Source of the DNA: Azovibrio restrictus DSM 23866
GTDB lineage: Bacteria > Pseudomonadota > Gammaproteobacteria > Burkholderiales > Rhodocyclaceae
NCBI RefSeq assembly: GCF_000429665.1
Contig: NZ_AUCH01000022.1
Coordinates: 1 to 56,721, forward strand
Direction: 5' to 3'
Length of the DNA: 56,721 bases
Part shown: in pieces, positions 1 to 7,106 of the stretch
Numbering within the stretch: the first letter of the stretch is position 1
Layout: every line of letters begins with the position of its first letter
Made by a program: the position numbers and the translations under genes
Notes under the pieces: model-generated
The model's input: the letters and a program-made list of their open reading frames with translations, nothing else
The model's database searches: none
What the model was told of the DNA's origin: nothing

Positions 1-379
1 CCCTACGGTCATCCGCAGCCACGTCAGGAAAAGAAACTGAGTCGTACCGCCTTTGCCATTGCCGGCTGAAAGGAAACCCCATGTTCCTGTTGTTTCCCCT
101 CCCGCGTTTGCTTTGAGACTGATCGCCCATCATGGCTAAACGGATCGCACCGACACGGATTGACGCCGATAACTCTTCCGGCAGCTTGCCTGCCGCTTGT
201 ACCGATTGGCGCACCGTGAGCAGATTCCATGTCGGCACGGGTCATAGAGAACCCACACCAGATGCCGGATATACGACTGCATGCGCTTTCCAGCTGCCAA
301 ACCTATCGTTCAGTTTCCTTGATTTCCGGGGGAGTCCATATATGATGTTTGAGCGAAGCTCCTCTAGTGTGGTTGCCAT
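1..379 (-). pseudogene. Interrupted ORF coupled to the HamA-like gene (possible hamB 5' remnant)
   Basis: An ATG at 379-377 shares its A with the TAA stop of the upstream HamA-like gene (TAATG), the usual sign of translational coupling. The frame reads 45 residues, beginning MATTLEELRSNIIYG, then meets TGA at 244-242. After the TGA the same frame stays open to the left edge of the window (about 80 codons). A second ATG at 245-243 overlaps the TGA (ATGA) and opens another frame of 73 codons that stops at 24. In Hachiman systems hamA is normally followed by the helicase gene hamB, so this could be the 5' end of a hamB with a nonsense mutation. No helicase motif lies within the visible part, so that identity is only inferred from position. 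Neither continuation resembles a family I recognise. Confidence 0.3.
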
Positions 380-1143
380 TAGGCTCCCACGGCCGCGAAA
401 ACGGCTTTGATGAACTTCTGATGTTCAGGAACCCGCAGCCCGACATAGTGCTGTGTCGCAGCCCCGGTGTAGCCGCTCAAGCTGGTTTGCAACAGCGTGG
501 TGGTGTCGTTGCCGGTAAAGACGAACAACATATGCGTAACGTCCTTCGGCTTTAACGACTTCTTCAATTGTGCATCGTCGATTGCGTCACGCAGGGCCTT
601 GTCAGCAGGGTCAAGCAGCCGGTCGGCAACAAATCCCATTGAATGAGGTGACGGCAACTCGCCATAGCCAGACAGCGCCTCTCGAGCCTTCGAGACGGTG
701 GCAGCAGACATGGTTGCACCGCTCTTGGACTCTGCCTTGAGTACAGTTAGCTTGCCGGTCACGCGGTTCAAGTTAAAGCCCAACATGTCGTCGCCCCGCA
801 TCGACATGTTTCGGTGGTCTTTGAACTGAAGACGTTTGATGCCCAGCGTGAATGGTGTTTTCTCGCGGACGAAAGTGGTGCACAACACCTCGCCGAGATC
901 GCCTGACTTGAGCTGCGCGCTTTCCGGTAGCCGGCTCTGAATCAACTCAGCAACTTCATGCCGCTGCAGGCGAGCGAACATATCCGCCAGCCGGCTCGGT
1001 GGCAAAAAATGCCCGGGCACCACATCTGCCACGATGGCGACTGCTGCATCGAATTTAGATGCATCTGCGGTCAGCATCGTGTGGCTATGCGGCGCACTGG
1101 ACCCAACGACGACCTCCGCGCACCATTCGGCGAACCGCGTCAT
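379..1143 (-). CDS. HamA-like DUF1837 nuclease (Hachiman-type antiphage defence)
   Basis: 254 aa. The centre and C-terminal half follow the DUF1837/HamA pattern: GDLGEVL near residue 82, a K-x-L-x-F-K-D-H-R-N-M stretch, a GDDMLGF segment, then a beta-strand ending in the AESKSG motif. The E and K of that motif form the ExK of a PD-(D/E)xK nuclease core. In characterised Hachiman systems HamA is an effector nuclease controlled by the helicase HamB and acts in the cytoplasm. The start at 1143 is supported by GGAGGAT about 8 bases upstream. The gene lies in a stretch less GC-rich than the rest of the window, consistent with acquisition. The next frame is coupled by TAATG but interrupted, so the system may be incomplete. 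The family call rests on motif recognition without an alignment; an orphan DUF1837 nuclease is the alternative. Confidence 0.68.
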   Translation of the reverse strand: MTRFAEWCAEVVVGSSAPHSHTMLTADASKFDAAVAIVADVVPGHFLPPSRLADMFARLQRHEVAELIQSRLPESAQLKSGDLGEVLCTTFVREKTPFTLGIKRLQFKDHRNMSMRGDDMLGFNLNRVTGKLTVLKAESKSGATMSAATVSKAREALSGYGELPSPHSMGFVADRLLDPADKALRDAIDDAQLKKSLKPKDVTHMLFVFTGNDTTTLLQTSLSGYTGAATQHYVGLRVPEHQKFIKAVFAAVGA

Positions 1144-1741
1144 GCGATAGATCCTCCAACCATCGAATGCCCTTGCACCGGCGTGACTAACAATCGCTAT
1201 CTCAGCGCGGATGGCCAGTGACGGCGGGCCTCACGCCACTGCGCACGGGGTGCTCAGGGGAACAACAATAACTGGCTACATGATATCCGGATTAAGCGTT
1301 GCAGTTCAGATGCAATGCGTATCAGCATGTAGGTAGGCAGAAAGCCGCCCTTTGCGAACGCTAGCTCTTGGTCGGGAGCTGATAAGCGCATCGGCTCACG
1401 TTAGCGGACATTTGCGATCAGATCCTCGCGACGTCGACGTACCGCTTTGGCCGAGCAGTTCGCATTCAACATTTGCCCCTAACGGCCGCAGCACTCAGTG
1501 AGCTGCAGTTGCTCCGCCGCCCAACAGGTGAAGTGCTGTTCTTAAATGCGCTCAGATTGTACTGGCGACAAGTGTTTCTGGAACGTGATCGAAAAACTCA
1601 AATCTCCTGACTTCAAGGTTTTTCGCCAAGCTATGTAACAAAAATCCTGGAGATCATTGTGGCACAACCGTTTGCTATCTCAATCTAAGCTGCGAAAGTC
1701 TCAACTTAAGCTGCGGACGAGACCCCCGTGCAAAAAACCTC
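1144..1741. other. Gene-poor stretch between the HamA-like gene and arsR
   Basis: About 600 bases without a convincing gene and with lower GC than the neighbouring operons. One short plus-strand frame, 1546-1638 (30 codons, from MRSDCTGDKCFWNV to FRQAM), has protein-like composition and could be the tail of a lost gene. A 21-bp-period repeat pair lies at 1678-1715. No tRNA, integrase or transposase is visible. Confidence 0.5.
1678..1715. repeat. Two tandem 17-bp repeats at 21-bp spacing
   Basis: TCTCAATCTAAGCTGCG at 1678-1694 and TCTCAACTTAAGCTGCG at 1699-1715 match at 15 of 17 positions. They repeat one per two helical turns. They could be protein-binding iterons, for example transposase sites at an element end, or part of the arsR control region. 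Nothing else in the sequence decides between these. Confidence 0.6.
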
Positions 1742-1770
1742 TTGCATGAACGCGTCGATATAACTAAGAT
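1742..1770 (+). promoter_or_regulatory. Putative sigma70 promoter of arsR-aas operon
   Basis: TTGCAT at 1742-1747 and TAAGAT at 1765-1770 are separated by exactly 17 bp. The -10 box matches consensus at 4 of 6 positions and the -35 box at 3 of 6. Transcription would begin around 1777-1778, that is, at the ATG of arsR, giving a leaderless message. Confidence 0.4.
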
Positions 1771-1777
1771 TATCGAC
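1754..1777. promoter_or_regulatory. Inverted-repeat operator at arsR start
   Basis: GTCGATA (1754-1760) and TATCGAC (1771-1777) are perfect inverted arms around 10 bp, ending at the base before the ATG. The site covers the proposed -10 box. It has the size expected for an ArsR/SmtB dimer and would allow autorepression. Confidence 0.6.
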
Positions 1778-2089
1778 ATGAAATCCGACTACACCCGTGC
1801 TCTCCCTCCTGAATGGCAGCCCATGTCCCGGGTTTTCACGGCCCTGGGGGATGAGCATCGGCAGCGCATCCTGCTCCTGTTCGAGAAGGGGGAGCGGCTC
1901 AATGTGGGCCAGATTGCCGAGGTTTCCACCTTGTCCCGCTCCACGGTTTCCCATCACCTGAAAATCCTGCGGGAGGCGGAGGTGCTGGAGTCGGAGAAGG
2001 TGGGCAAGGAGGTGTGGTTCTGGATCAACCGCGCCCGGCTGGAACAGACCCTGGGCAACGTGCTCGATTACCTGCGTCAGCACCACTGA
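1778..2089 (+). CDS. ArsR/SmtB-family transcriptional regulator
   Basis: 103 aa. It has a winged-helix fold: MSRVFTALGDEHRQRIL is the typical ArsR first helix pair, and TLSRSTVSHHLKILREAEV is the recognition helix and start of the wing. The ATG at 1778 is preferred over the in-frame TTG at 1742, because the latter falls in the putative -35 box. There is no Shine-Dalgarno sequence, and the inverted repeat 1754-1777 abuts the start. The protein has no cysteine, so it cannot use the Cys-based arsenic or metal site of classical ArsR; the ligand is unknown. It is 73 bp upstream of aas in the same direction and probably represses the whole lipid-repair operon. Confidence 0.88.
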   Translation: MKSDYTRALPPEWQPMSRVFTALGDEHRQRILLLFEKGERLNVGQIAEVSTLSRSTVSHHLKILREAEVLESEKVGKEVWFWINRARLEQTLGNVLDYLRQHH

Positions 2090-2162
2090 TTTTTTTTGCG
2101 CTTACATAACGAAATTCTTGATCATGACAGGCCTGAAGGCCGTCGCCATTGAAGGGGAAACC

Positions 2163-4307
2163 ATGAAATCCTTGTTACGCATACTGCTCCGGGGGGTGGC
2201 CCGGGTCCTGTTCCGGGTCCGGGTGCGCGGCCTGGGGGCCGCGCTGCCGGATGGGCGGTTGCTGGTGGTGGCCAACCACGAGTCCTTCCTGGACGGTCTG
2301 CTGCTGGGGCTGTTCCTGCCCATCGAGGACCCGGTGTTCGTGGTGCATACGGGGGTGGTGAAGAATCCCTTCTTCCGCCTGGTGCTGATGCTTTCCGACC
2401 ATCTGGCGGTGGACCCCGCCAGCCCCATGGCCATGAAGAAGGTGATCCGCCTGCTCGAATCCGGGCGGCGGGTGGTGATCTTCCCTGAAGGGCGGCTGAC
2501 GCTTACCGGCAGCCTGATGAAGGTGTACGAGGGGCCGGCCTTCGTGGCCGCCAAGACCGGCGCGACCCTGTTGCCGGTGCGCCTGGATGGTCCTTCGCGC
2601 AGCTATTTTTCCCGGCTGGCCGATCCCCATCCGCGCCGCCTGCTGCCGCGCATCACCCTGACCGTGTTGCCCACCACCAGCCTGCCCATGCCCGAGGCGG
2701 CCACGGCCAAGCTGCGTCGGCGCAAGGCGGGGGAGGAGCTGCGCCGCCTGATGCAGGAAATGCTGTTCGCCTCCCATCCCCAGCAGACCCTCTATTCCAG
2801 CCTCTGTGACGCCATGGACATCCACGGCCGGCGGCGCAAGGTGGTGGAGGACATCAAGCAGGTGGAATATTCCTACCAGGATCTGCTCAAGATGACCCTG
2901 GTCCTGGGCCGCCTGGTGGGACGCCAGAGCCGGCCGGGGGAGCGGGTGGGGCTGCTGCTGCCCAACCTGGCGCCCACCCTGGGGCTGATCCTGGGCCTGT
3001 CCGCCCTGAAGCGGGTGCCGGCCATGCTCAACTACACGGCCGGTACCGATGGCATGCAGGCCGCCTGCACGGCGGCGGAAATCCGCCTCCTGGTGACTTC
3101 CCGGGCCTTCGTGGAGCAGGCCAAGCTGGGCGACAAGCTGGCGGCCCTGCAGGGGGTGGAGCTGGTCTACCTGGAGGACCTGCGCGCCCGGGTGACCCTG
3201 GCGGACAAGCTCTGGCTCATGACCTGGGCCCTGTGGTTTCCCCGCCGCGTGGAGCACTCCGGCAATCCCGAAGACGCAGCGGTGGTGCTGTTCACCTCCG
3301 GTTCCGAAGGCAAGCCCAAGGGGGTGGTGCTGTCGCACCGGGCGCTGCTGGCCAATATCGCCCAGATCCGCGCCGTGGTGGATTTCTCCATCGAGGACAA
3401 GGTGCTGAATGCCCTGCCCATCTTCCACTCCTTCGGCCTCACGGCGGGCACCCTGCTGCCGGTGCTGTCGGGAGCCAACCTGTTCCTCTACCCCTCGCCG
3501 CTGCACTACCGGGTGATTCCCGAGCTGGCCTACGACCGGGGCTGCACGGTGCTGTTCGGCACCAGCACCTTCCTGGGCAACTATGCCAAGTTTGCCCATC
3601 CCTACGATTTCTACCGCCTGCGCTACGTGATCGCCGGGGCCGAAAAGCTCTCCGACACGGTGCGCAACCTCTGGTTCGAGAAGTTCGGCCTGCGCATCTT
3701 CGAAGGCTACGGCGCCACCGAGACCGCGCCGGTGCTGGCGGTGAACACGCCCATGGCCTATCGCAGCGGCACCGTGGGGCAGCTGCTGCCGGGGCTGGAG
3801 CACCGTCTGCTGCCGGTACCCGGCATCCCGGAAGGGGGCATCCTGCACGTGCGCGGTCCCAACGTCATGAGCGGCTACCTGAAGGCGGACCAGCCCGGGG
3901 TGCTGCTGCCGCCCGAGTCGGAAATCGGCGCGGGCTGGTACGAGACTGGCGACGTGGTGACGGTGGATGGGGATGGCTTCCTGCGCATCGTCGGCCGGGT
4001 GAAGCGCTTCGCCAAGGTGGCGGGCGAGATGGTCAGCCTGGAAGTGGTGGAAAAGCTGGCCGTGGCCGCGTCGCCTGCCGGCCTGCACGCCGCCTCCAGC
4101 CAGCCTGACGCGAGCAAGGGGGAGGCCCTGGTGCTGTTTACCACCGATCCGGCCCTGAACCGGGAGGCCCTGCAGGCCAGCGCCCGGGAGCTGGGCGTGC
4201 CGGAGCTGGCCATCCCGCGCAAGATCGTGCGCCTGGAGGCCCTGCCCCTGCTGGGGACCGGCAAGACCGACTACGTCACCCTGAAACGCATGGCCGAGGA
4301 GGTCTGA
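2163..4307 (+). CDS. aas: Aas-type bifunctional acyltransferase / acyl-ACP synthetase
   Basis: 714 aa, close to E. coli Aas (719 aa). The N-terminal PlsC domain has NHESFLD (H39-x4-D44) and FPEG (107-110). The C-terminal adenylation domain has TSGSEGKPKG near residue 380, EGYGATE near 513, a YETGD/GRVKRFAK hinge, and the lysine in GTGKTD near 700. Known role of the family: the synthetase activates a fatty acid on its bound ACP and the acyltransferase re-acylates lysophospholipid at the inner membrane. The ATG at 2163 has AAGGGGA upstream; upstream in-frame starts at 2118/2124 lack a ribosome site. Only one base separates its stop codon from the amidohydrolase ATG, and an LplT-like flippase closes the operon, the known functional partner of Aas. 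Confidence 0.85.
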   Translation: MKSLLRILLRGVARVLFRVRVRGLGAALPDGRLLVVANHESFLDGLLLGLFLPIEDPVFVVHTGVVKNPFFRLVLMLSDHLAVDPASPMAMKKVIRLLESGRRVVIFPEGRLTLTGSLMKVYEGPAFVAAKTGATLLPVRLDGPSRSYFSRLADPHPRRLLPRITLTVLPTTSLPMPEAATAKLRRRKAGEELRRLMQEMLFASHPQQTLYSSLCDAMDIHGRRRKVVEDIKQVEYSYQDLLKMTLVLGRLVGRQSRPGERVGLLLPNLAPTLGLILGLSALKRVPAMLNYTAGTDGMQAACTAAEIRLLVTSRAFVEQAKLGDKLAALQGVELVYLEDLRARVTLADKLWLMTWALWFPRRVEHSGNPEDAAVVLFTSGSEGKPKGVVLSHRALLANIAQIRAVVDFSIEDKVLNALPIFHSFGLTAGTLLPVLSGANLFLYPSPLHYRVIPELAYDRGCTVLFGTSTFLGNYAKFAHPYDFYRLRYVIAGAEKLSDTVRNLWFEKFGLRIFEGYGATETAPVLAVNTPMAYRSGTVGQLLPGLEHRLLPVPGIPEGGILHVRGPNVMSGYLKADQPGVLLPPESEIGAGWYETGDVVTVDGDGFLRIVGRVKRFAKVAGEMVSLEVVEKLAVAASPAGLHAASSQPDASKGEALVLFTTDPALNREALQASARELGVPELAIPRKIVRLEALPLLGTGKTDYVTLKRMAEEV

Positions 4308-4308
4308 G

Positions 4309-5547
4309 ATGAGCCCGCTACCCGTTTCCCGGCGCCGCTTCCTCCAGGGCCTGGGCATCCTCGCCGCTTCCGGCGTGGCCGGCTGGAGCCTGGCCCGGCC
4401 GCGTCTGGTGAACCCCTGCCGCGCGGCCCTGCCCCTGGGCTTGAGCGAAAGTCCCTGGCTCACCGGGGTGTGGCGGGACCTGAATCCTGCCGACGTCTGG
4501 GACTGCCATGCCCACCTGGCCGGCACCGGGGACGGAGGCAGCGGCATCCTGGTGGGGCCGCAGCTGTCCACCCCCTTGCGCCCCCTCCAGTACGCCCAGC
4601 GCCTCTTCTACATGAACGCCGGCTGCGCCCACGACGCCCCGGGGCGGGTGGATGCCAGCTACGTGGACCGCATGCTCAACCTGGTGGAGGCGATGCCGGC
4701 CGGGGTGAAGCTGATGCTGTTCGCCTTCGACCATTTCCATGACGCAGAGGGCCAGCCCCTGCCGGAAATGAGCGCCTTCTACGTGCCCGACGACTACGCC
4801 CGGCAACTGGCGGCCGCCCATCCCCAGGCCTTCGAGTGGGTGGCTTCCATCCACCCCTACCGGGCGGATGCGGTGGACCGGCTCGACGCCGCCGTAGCCC
4901 AGGGGGCGAAGGCGATCAAATGGCTGCCGGCGGCCCAGAACATGGACCCGGCTTCACCCCGTTGCGATGCCTTCTACGCTGCCCTGGCCCGGCACCGCCT
5001 GCCCCTGATCACCCACTGCGGCGAGGAAAAGGCGGTGCAGGGCGCCGATACCCAGCACTACGGCAATCCCCTGCGTCTGCGCCGGGCCCTGGAAGCCGGG
5101 GTGCGGGTGGTGGTGGCCCATTGCGCTTCCATGGGGCAGGACGAGGACCTGGACCGGGGCGGCCGGGTGGAAAGCTTCCAGCTCTTTGCACGGCTCATGG
5201 ACGAGCCCGCCTGGCAGGAACTGCTGGCCGGGGACATTTCCGCCATCACCCTGCGCAACCGGGACCTGGAGGTCATCAAGACCCTGCTTCAGCGCCAGGA
5301 CTGGCACGGACGGCTCCTGAACGGCTCCGACTATCCCCTGCCCGGCATCCTGCCGCTGATCTCCCCCTCCGCCCTGGCCTCGGGGGGACTGCTGCCGCCT
5401 GAAGCGGTGGCGGATCTGGAACTGTTGCGGGAACATAATCCCCTCTATTTCGACCTGGCCCTGAAGCGGGCCCTGTCCTGGCAGGGCCAGGCATTTCCGG
5501 CCCGGGTCTTCGCCACCCGACCCCATTTCGAGGCGCAGCGTTCATGA
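4309..5547 (+). CDS. TAT-exported metal-dependent amidohydrolase
   Basis: 412 aa. The N-terminus has a twin-arginine signal (SRRRFL at 7-12, then a hydrophobic stretch to about residue 30), so a folded, probably metal-loaded enzyme is sent to the periplasm. The body is an amidohydrolase-2 type TIM barrel: CHAH (H67, H69), THCGEE (H236), AHCAS (H271) and NGSDYP (D341) are the expected metal and catalytic residues. The start follows the aas stop by one base. The gene overlaps the lplT start by 4 bp, so all three are translationally linked. The substrate is unknown. From the operon, a lipid head-group or lysolipid-derived compound is possible, but this is inference. Confidence 0.75.
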   Translation: MSPLPVSRRRFLQGLGILAASGVAGWSLARPRLVNPCRAALPLGLSESPWLTGVWRDLNPADVWDCHAHLAGTGDGGSGILVGPQLSTPLRPLQYAQRLFYMNAGCAHDAPGRVDASYVDRMLNLVEAMPAGVKLMLFAFDHFHDAEGQPLPEMSAFYVPDDYARQLAAAHPQAFEWVASIHPYRADAVDRLDAAVAQGAKAIKWLPAAQNMDPASPRCDAFYAALARHRLPLITHCGEEKAVQGADTQHYGNPLRLRRALEAGVRVVVAHCASMGQDEDLDRGGRVESFQLFARLMDEPAWQELLAGDISAITLRNRDLEVIKTLLQRQDWHGRLLNGSDYPLPGILPLISPSALASGGLLPPEAVADLELLREHNPLYFDLALKRALSWQGQAFPARVFATRPHFEAQRS

Positions 5548-6887
5548 GCGACCCTACCCGCAACAGCGGCGAGCATTCCCAGTTCACCCTGCTGGCCAGC
5601 CGCCGCTTCGGCCCCCTGTTCGCCACCCAGTTCTTCGGCGCCTTCAACGACAACGTCTACAAGAATGCCCTGGTGGTGCTGCTCACCTTCCAAGCCGCCT
5701 CCTGGACCACCCTGAGCCCGGGGGTGCTGGCTAATCTGGCGGCGGGGCTGTTCATCCTGCCCTTCTTCCTGTTCTCGGCCACCGCCGGGCAACTGGCGGA
5801 CAAGTTCGACAAGGCCCTGCTGGCCCGGCTCACCAAGCTCCTGGAGATCGTCATCATTCTCCTGGCGGGGCTGGGTTTCGCCCTGGAAAGCCTGGTGCTG
5901 CTCCTGGCCGCCCTGTTCCTGCTGGGCTTCCAGTCCACCCTGTTTGGCCCGATCAAGTACGCCATCCTGCCCCAGCACCTGCGTCCCGATGAACTGGTGG
6001 GGGGCAATGCCCTGGTGGAAGCTGGGACTTTTGTCTCCATCCTCCTGGGCACCCTGACCGGCGGCCTGCTGGCCGGACTGGAAGGGGGCACCGTGTGGAT
6101 CACCGGGGTCAGCCTGACGGTGGCCGTGCTCGGTTATCTCACCAGCCGCGGCATTCCCCATGCGCCGGCCCCGGAGCCGGAGCTGCGGGTGAACTTCAAC
6201 CTGGTGACGGAAAGCTGGCGCTGCATCGGTTACGCCCGGGAAAACCGTTCCGTCCATCTCTCCATCCTGGCCATTTCCTGGTTCTGGCTCTATGGCGCCC
6301 TGTTCCTGGCCCAGTTCCCGGCCTACACCAAGTCCGTGCTGGGGGGCGGCGAGGGCATGGTGACCCTGTTGCTGGCGGTGTTTTCCGTCGGCATCGGTGG
6401 CGGCTCCCTGCTCTGCGAGAAGCTTTCACGGCATCGGGTGGAAACCGGCCTGGTGCCCCTGGGCGCCCTGGGCATGACCTTGTTCGGCTTGGACCTGGCC
6501 TGGGCTTCCCCGAGCCTGGCCCCGGCCGGGGCGCCCCTGCCCCTGCTGCAGTTGCTGCAGGACGGCAACACCTGGCGCCTGCTGGGGGACCTGCTGGCCC
6601 TGGGCATCTGCGGCGGCCTCTACTGCGTGCCCCTCTATGCCCTGGTGCAGCAGCGCAGCAACCCGGCTTACCGGGCCCGCATCATCGCCGCCAACAACAT
6701 CATGAATGCCCTGTTCATGGTGGTCGGGGCCCTGGCGGCAGCGCTCCTGCTCGATCAGGGCGGCACCATCCCCACCCTGTTCCTGGTGGCGGCCCTGGCC
6801 AACGGCCTGGTGGCGGCCTACATCTTCACCGTGGTGCCCGAGTTCCTGACGCGGGCCCTGGTCTGGCTGCGCCTGCGCCGGGAGTAG
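5544..6887 (+). CDS. lplT: LplT-like lysophospholipid transporter (MFS)
   Basis: 447 aa, with about twelve hydrophobic segments and an MFS start, FATQFFGAFNDNVYKN, typical of LplT (GAFNDN). LplT moves lysophospholipids from the outer to the inner leaflet of the inner membrane for re-acylation by Aas. In E. coli lplT and aas are adjacent and sometimes fused. Here an amidohydrolase gene is inserted between them. The start overlaps the previous stop by ATGA. The protein is about 50 residues longer than E. coli LplT, with extra loop sequence around residues 325-350. A perfect terminator follows. Confidence 0.8.
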   Translation: MSDPTRNSGEHSQFTLLASRRFGPLFATQFFGAFNDNVYKNALVVLLTFQAASWTTLSPGVLANLAAGLFILPFFLFSATAGQLADKFDKALLARLTKLLEIVIILLAGLGFALESLVLLLAALFLLGFQSTLFGPIKYAILPQHLRPDELVGGNALVEAGTFVSILLGTLTGGLLAGLEGGTVWITGVSLTVAVLGYLTSRGIPHAPAPEPELRVNFNLVTESWRCIGYARENRSVHLSILAISWFWLYGALFLAQFPAYTKSVLGGGEGMVTLLLAVFSVGIGGGSLLCEKLSRHRVETGLVPLGALGMTLFGLDLAWASPSLAPAGAPLPLLQLLQDGNTWRLLGDLLALGICGGLYCVPLYALVQQRSNPAYRARIIAANNIMNALFMVVGALAAALLLDQGGTIPTLFLVAALANGLVAAYIFTVVPEFLTRALVWLRLRRE

Positions 6888-6907
6888 CTCGGGTCCTGGC
6901 TGTAGGG

Positions 6908-6935
6908 AAAAATGGCGCCTCTGGCGCCATTTTTC
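6908..6935 (+). terminator. Rho-independent terminator after lplT
   Basis: Perfect 12-bp stem AAAAATGGCGCC / GGCGCCATTTTT with a 3-base loop (6920-6922). The right arm ends in a T run, and the left arm begins with an A run, so it could also work in reverse. Confidence 0.9.
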
Positions 6936-7106
6936 ATGCAGCTCATGTGGCGGAAAAAGGGAAGTGCCGTAGTCCTGTTCCGGGATCGGCGGGACATAAA
7001 CATATTTCTGTAAAAGGGTTTTTCTGTTTATCATCTTCTCCGGATATAACGTTTTGCTTATGCCGCACCGCGATTACAAGGGCTTTAGCCCAACCGGAGG
7101 CTGTTG

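Noticed and set aside
24..245. 73-codon frame on the minus strand as an independent gene
   Set aside because: Its ATG overlaps the TGA that ends the HamA-coupled frame, but the product shows no family and the composition is not convincing; kept only as part of the interrupted-ORF observation.
132..410. 92-codon plus-strand frame
   Set aside because: No ribosome site or family; it runs antisense to the HamA-coupled frame.
2175..4571. 798-codon open frame on the minus strand
   Set aside because: It mirrors aas and the start of the amidohydrolase; the product is Gln/Gly/His/Pro-rich with no domain. GC-rich third positions keep the opposite strand open.
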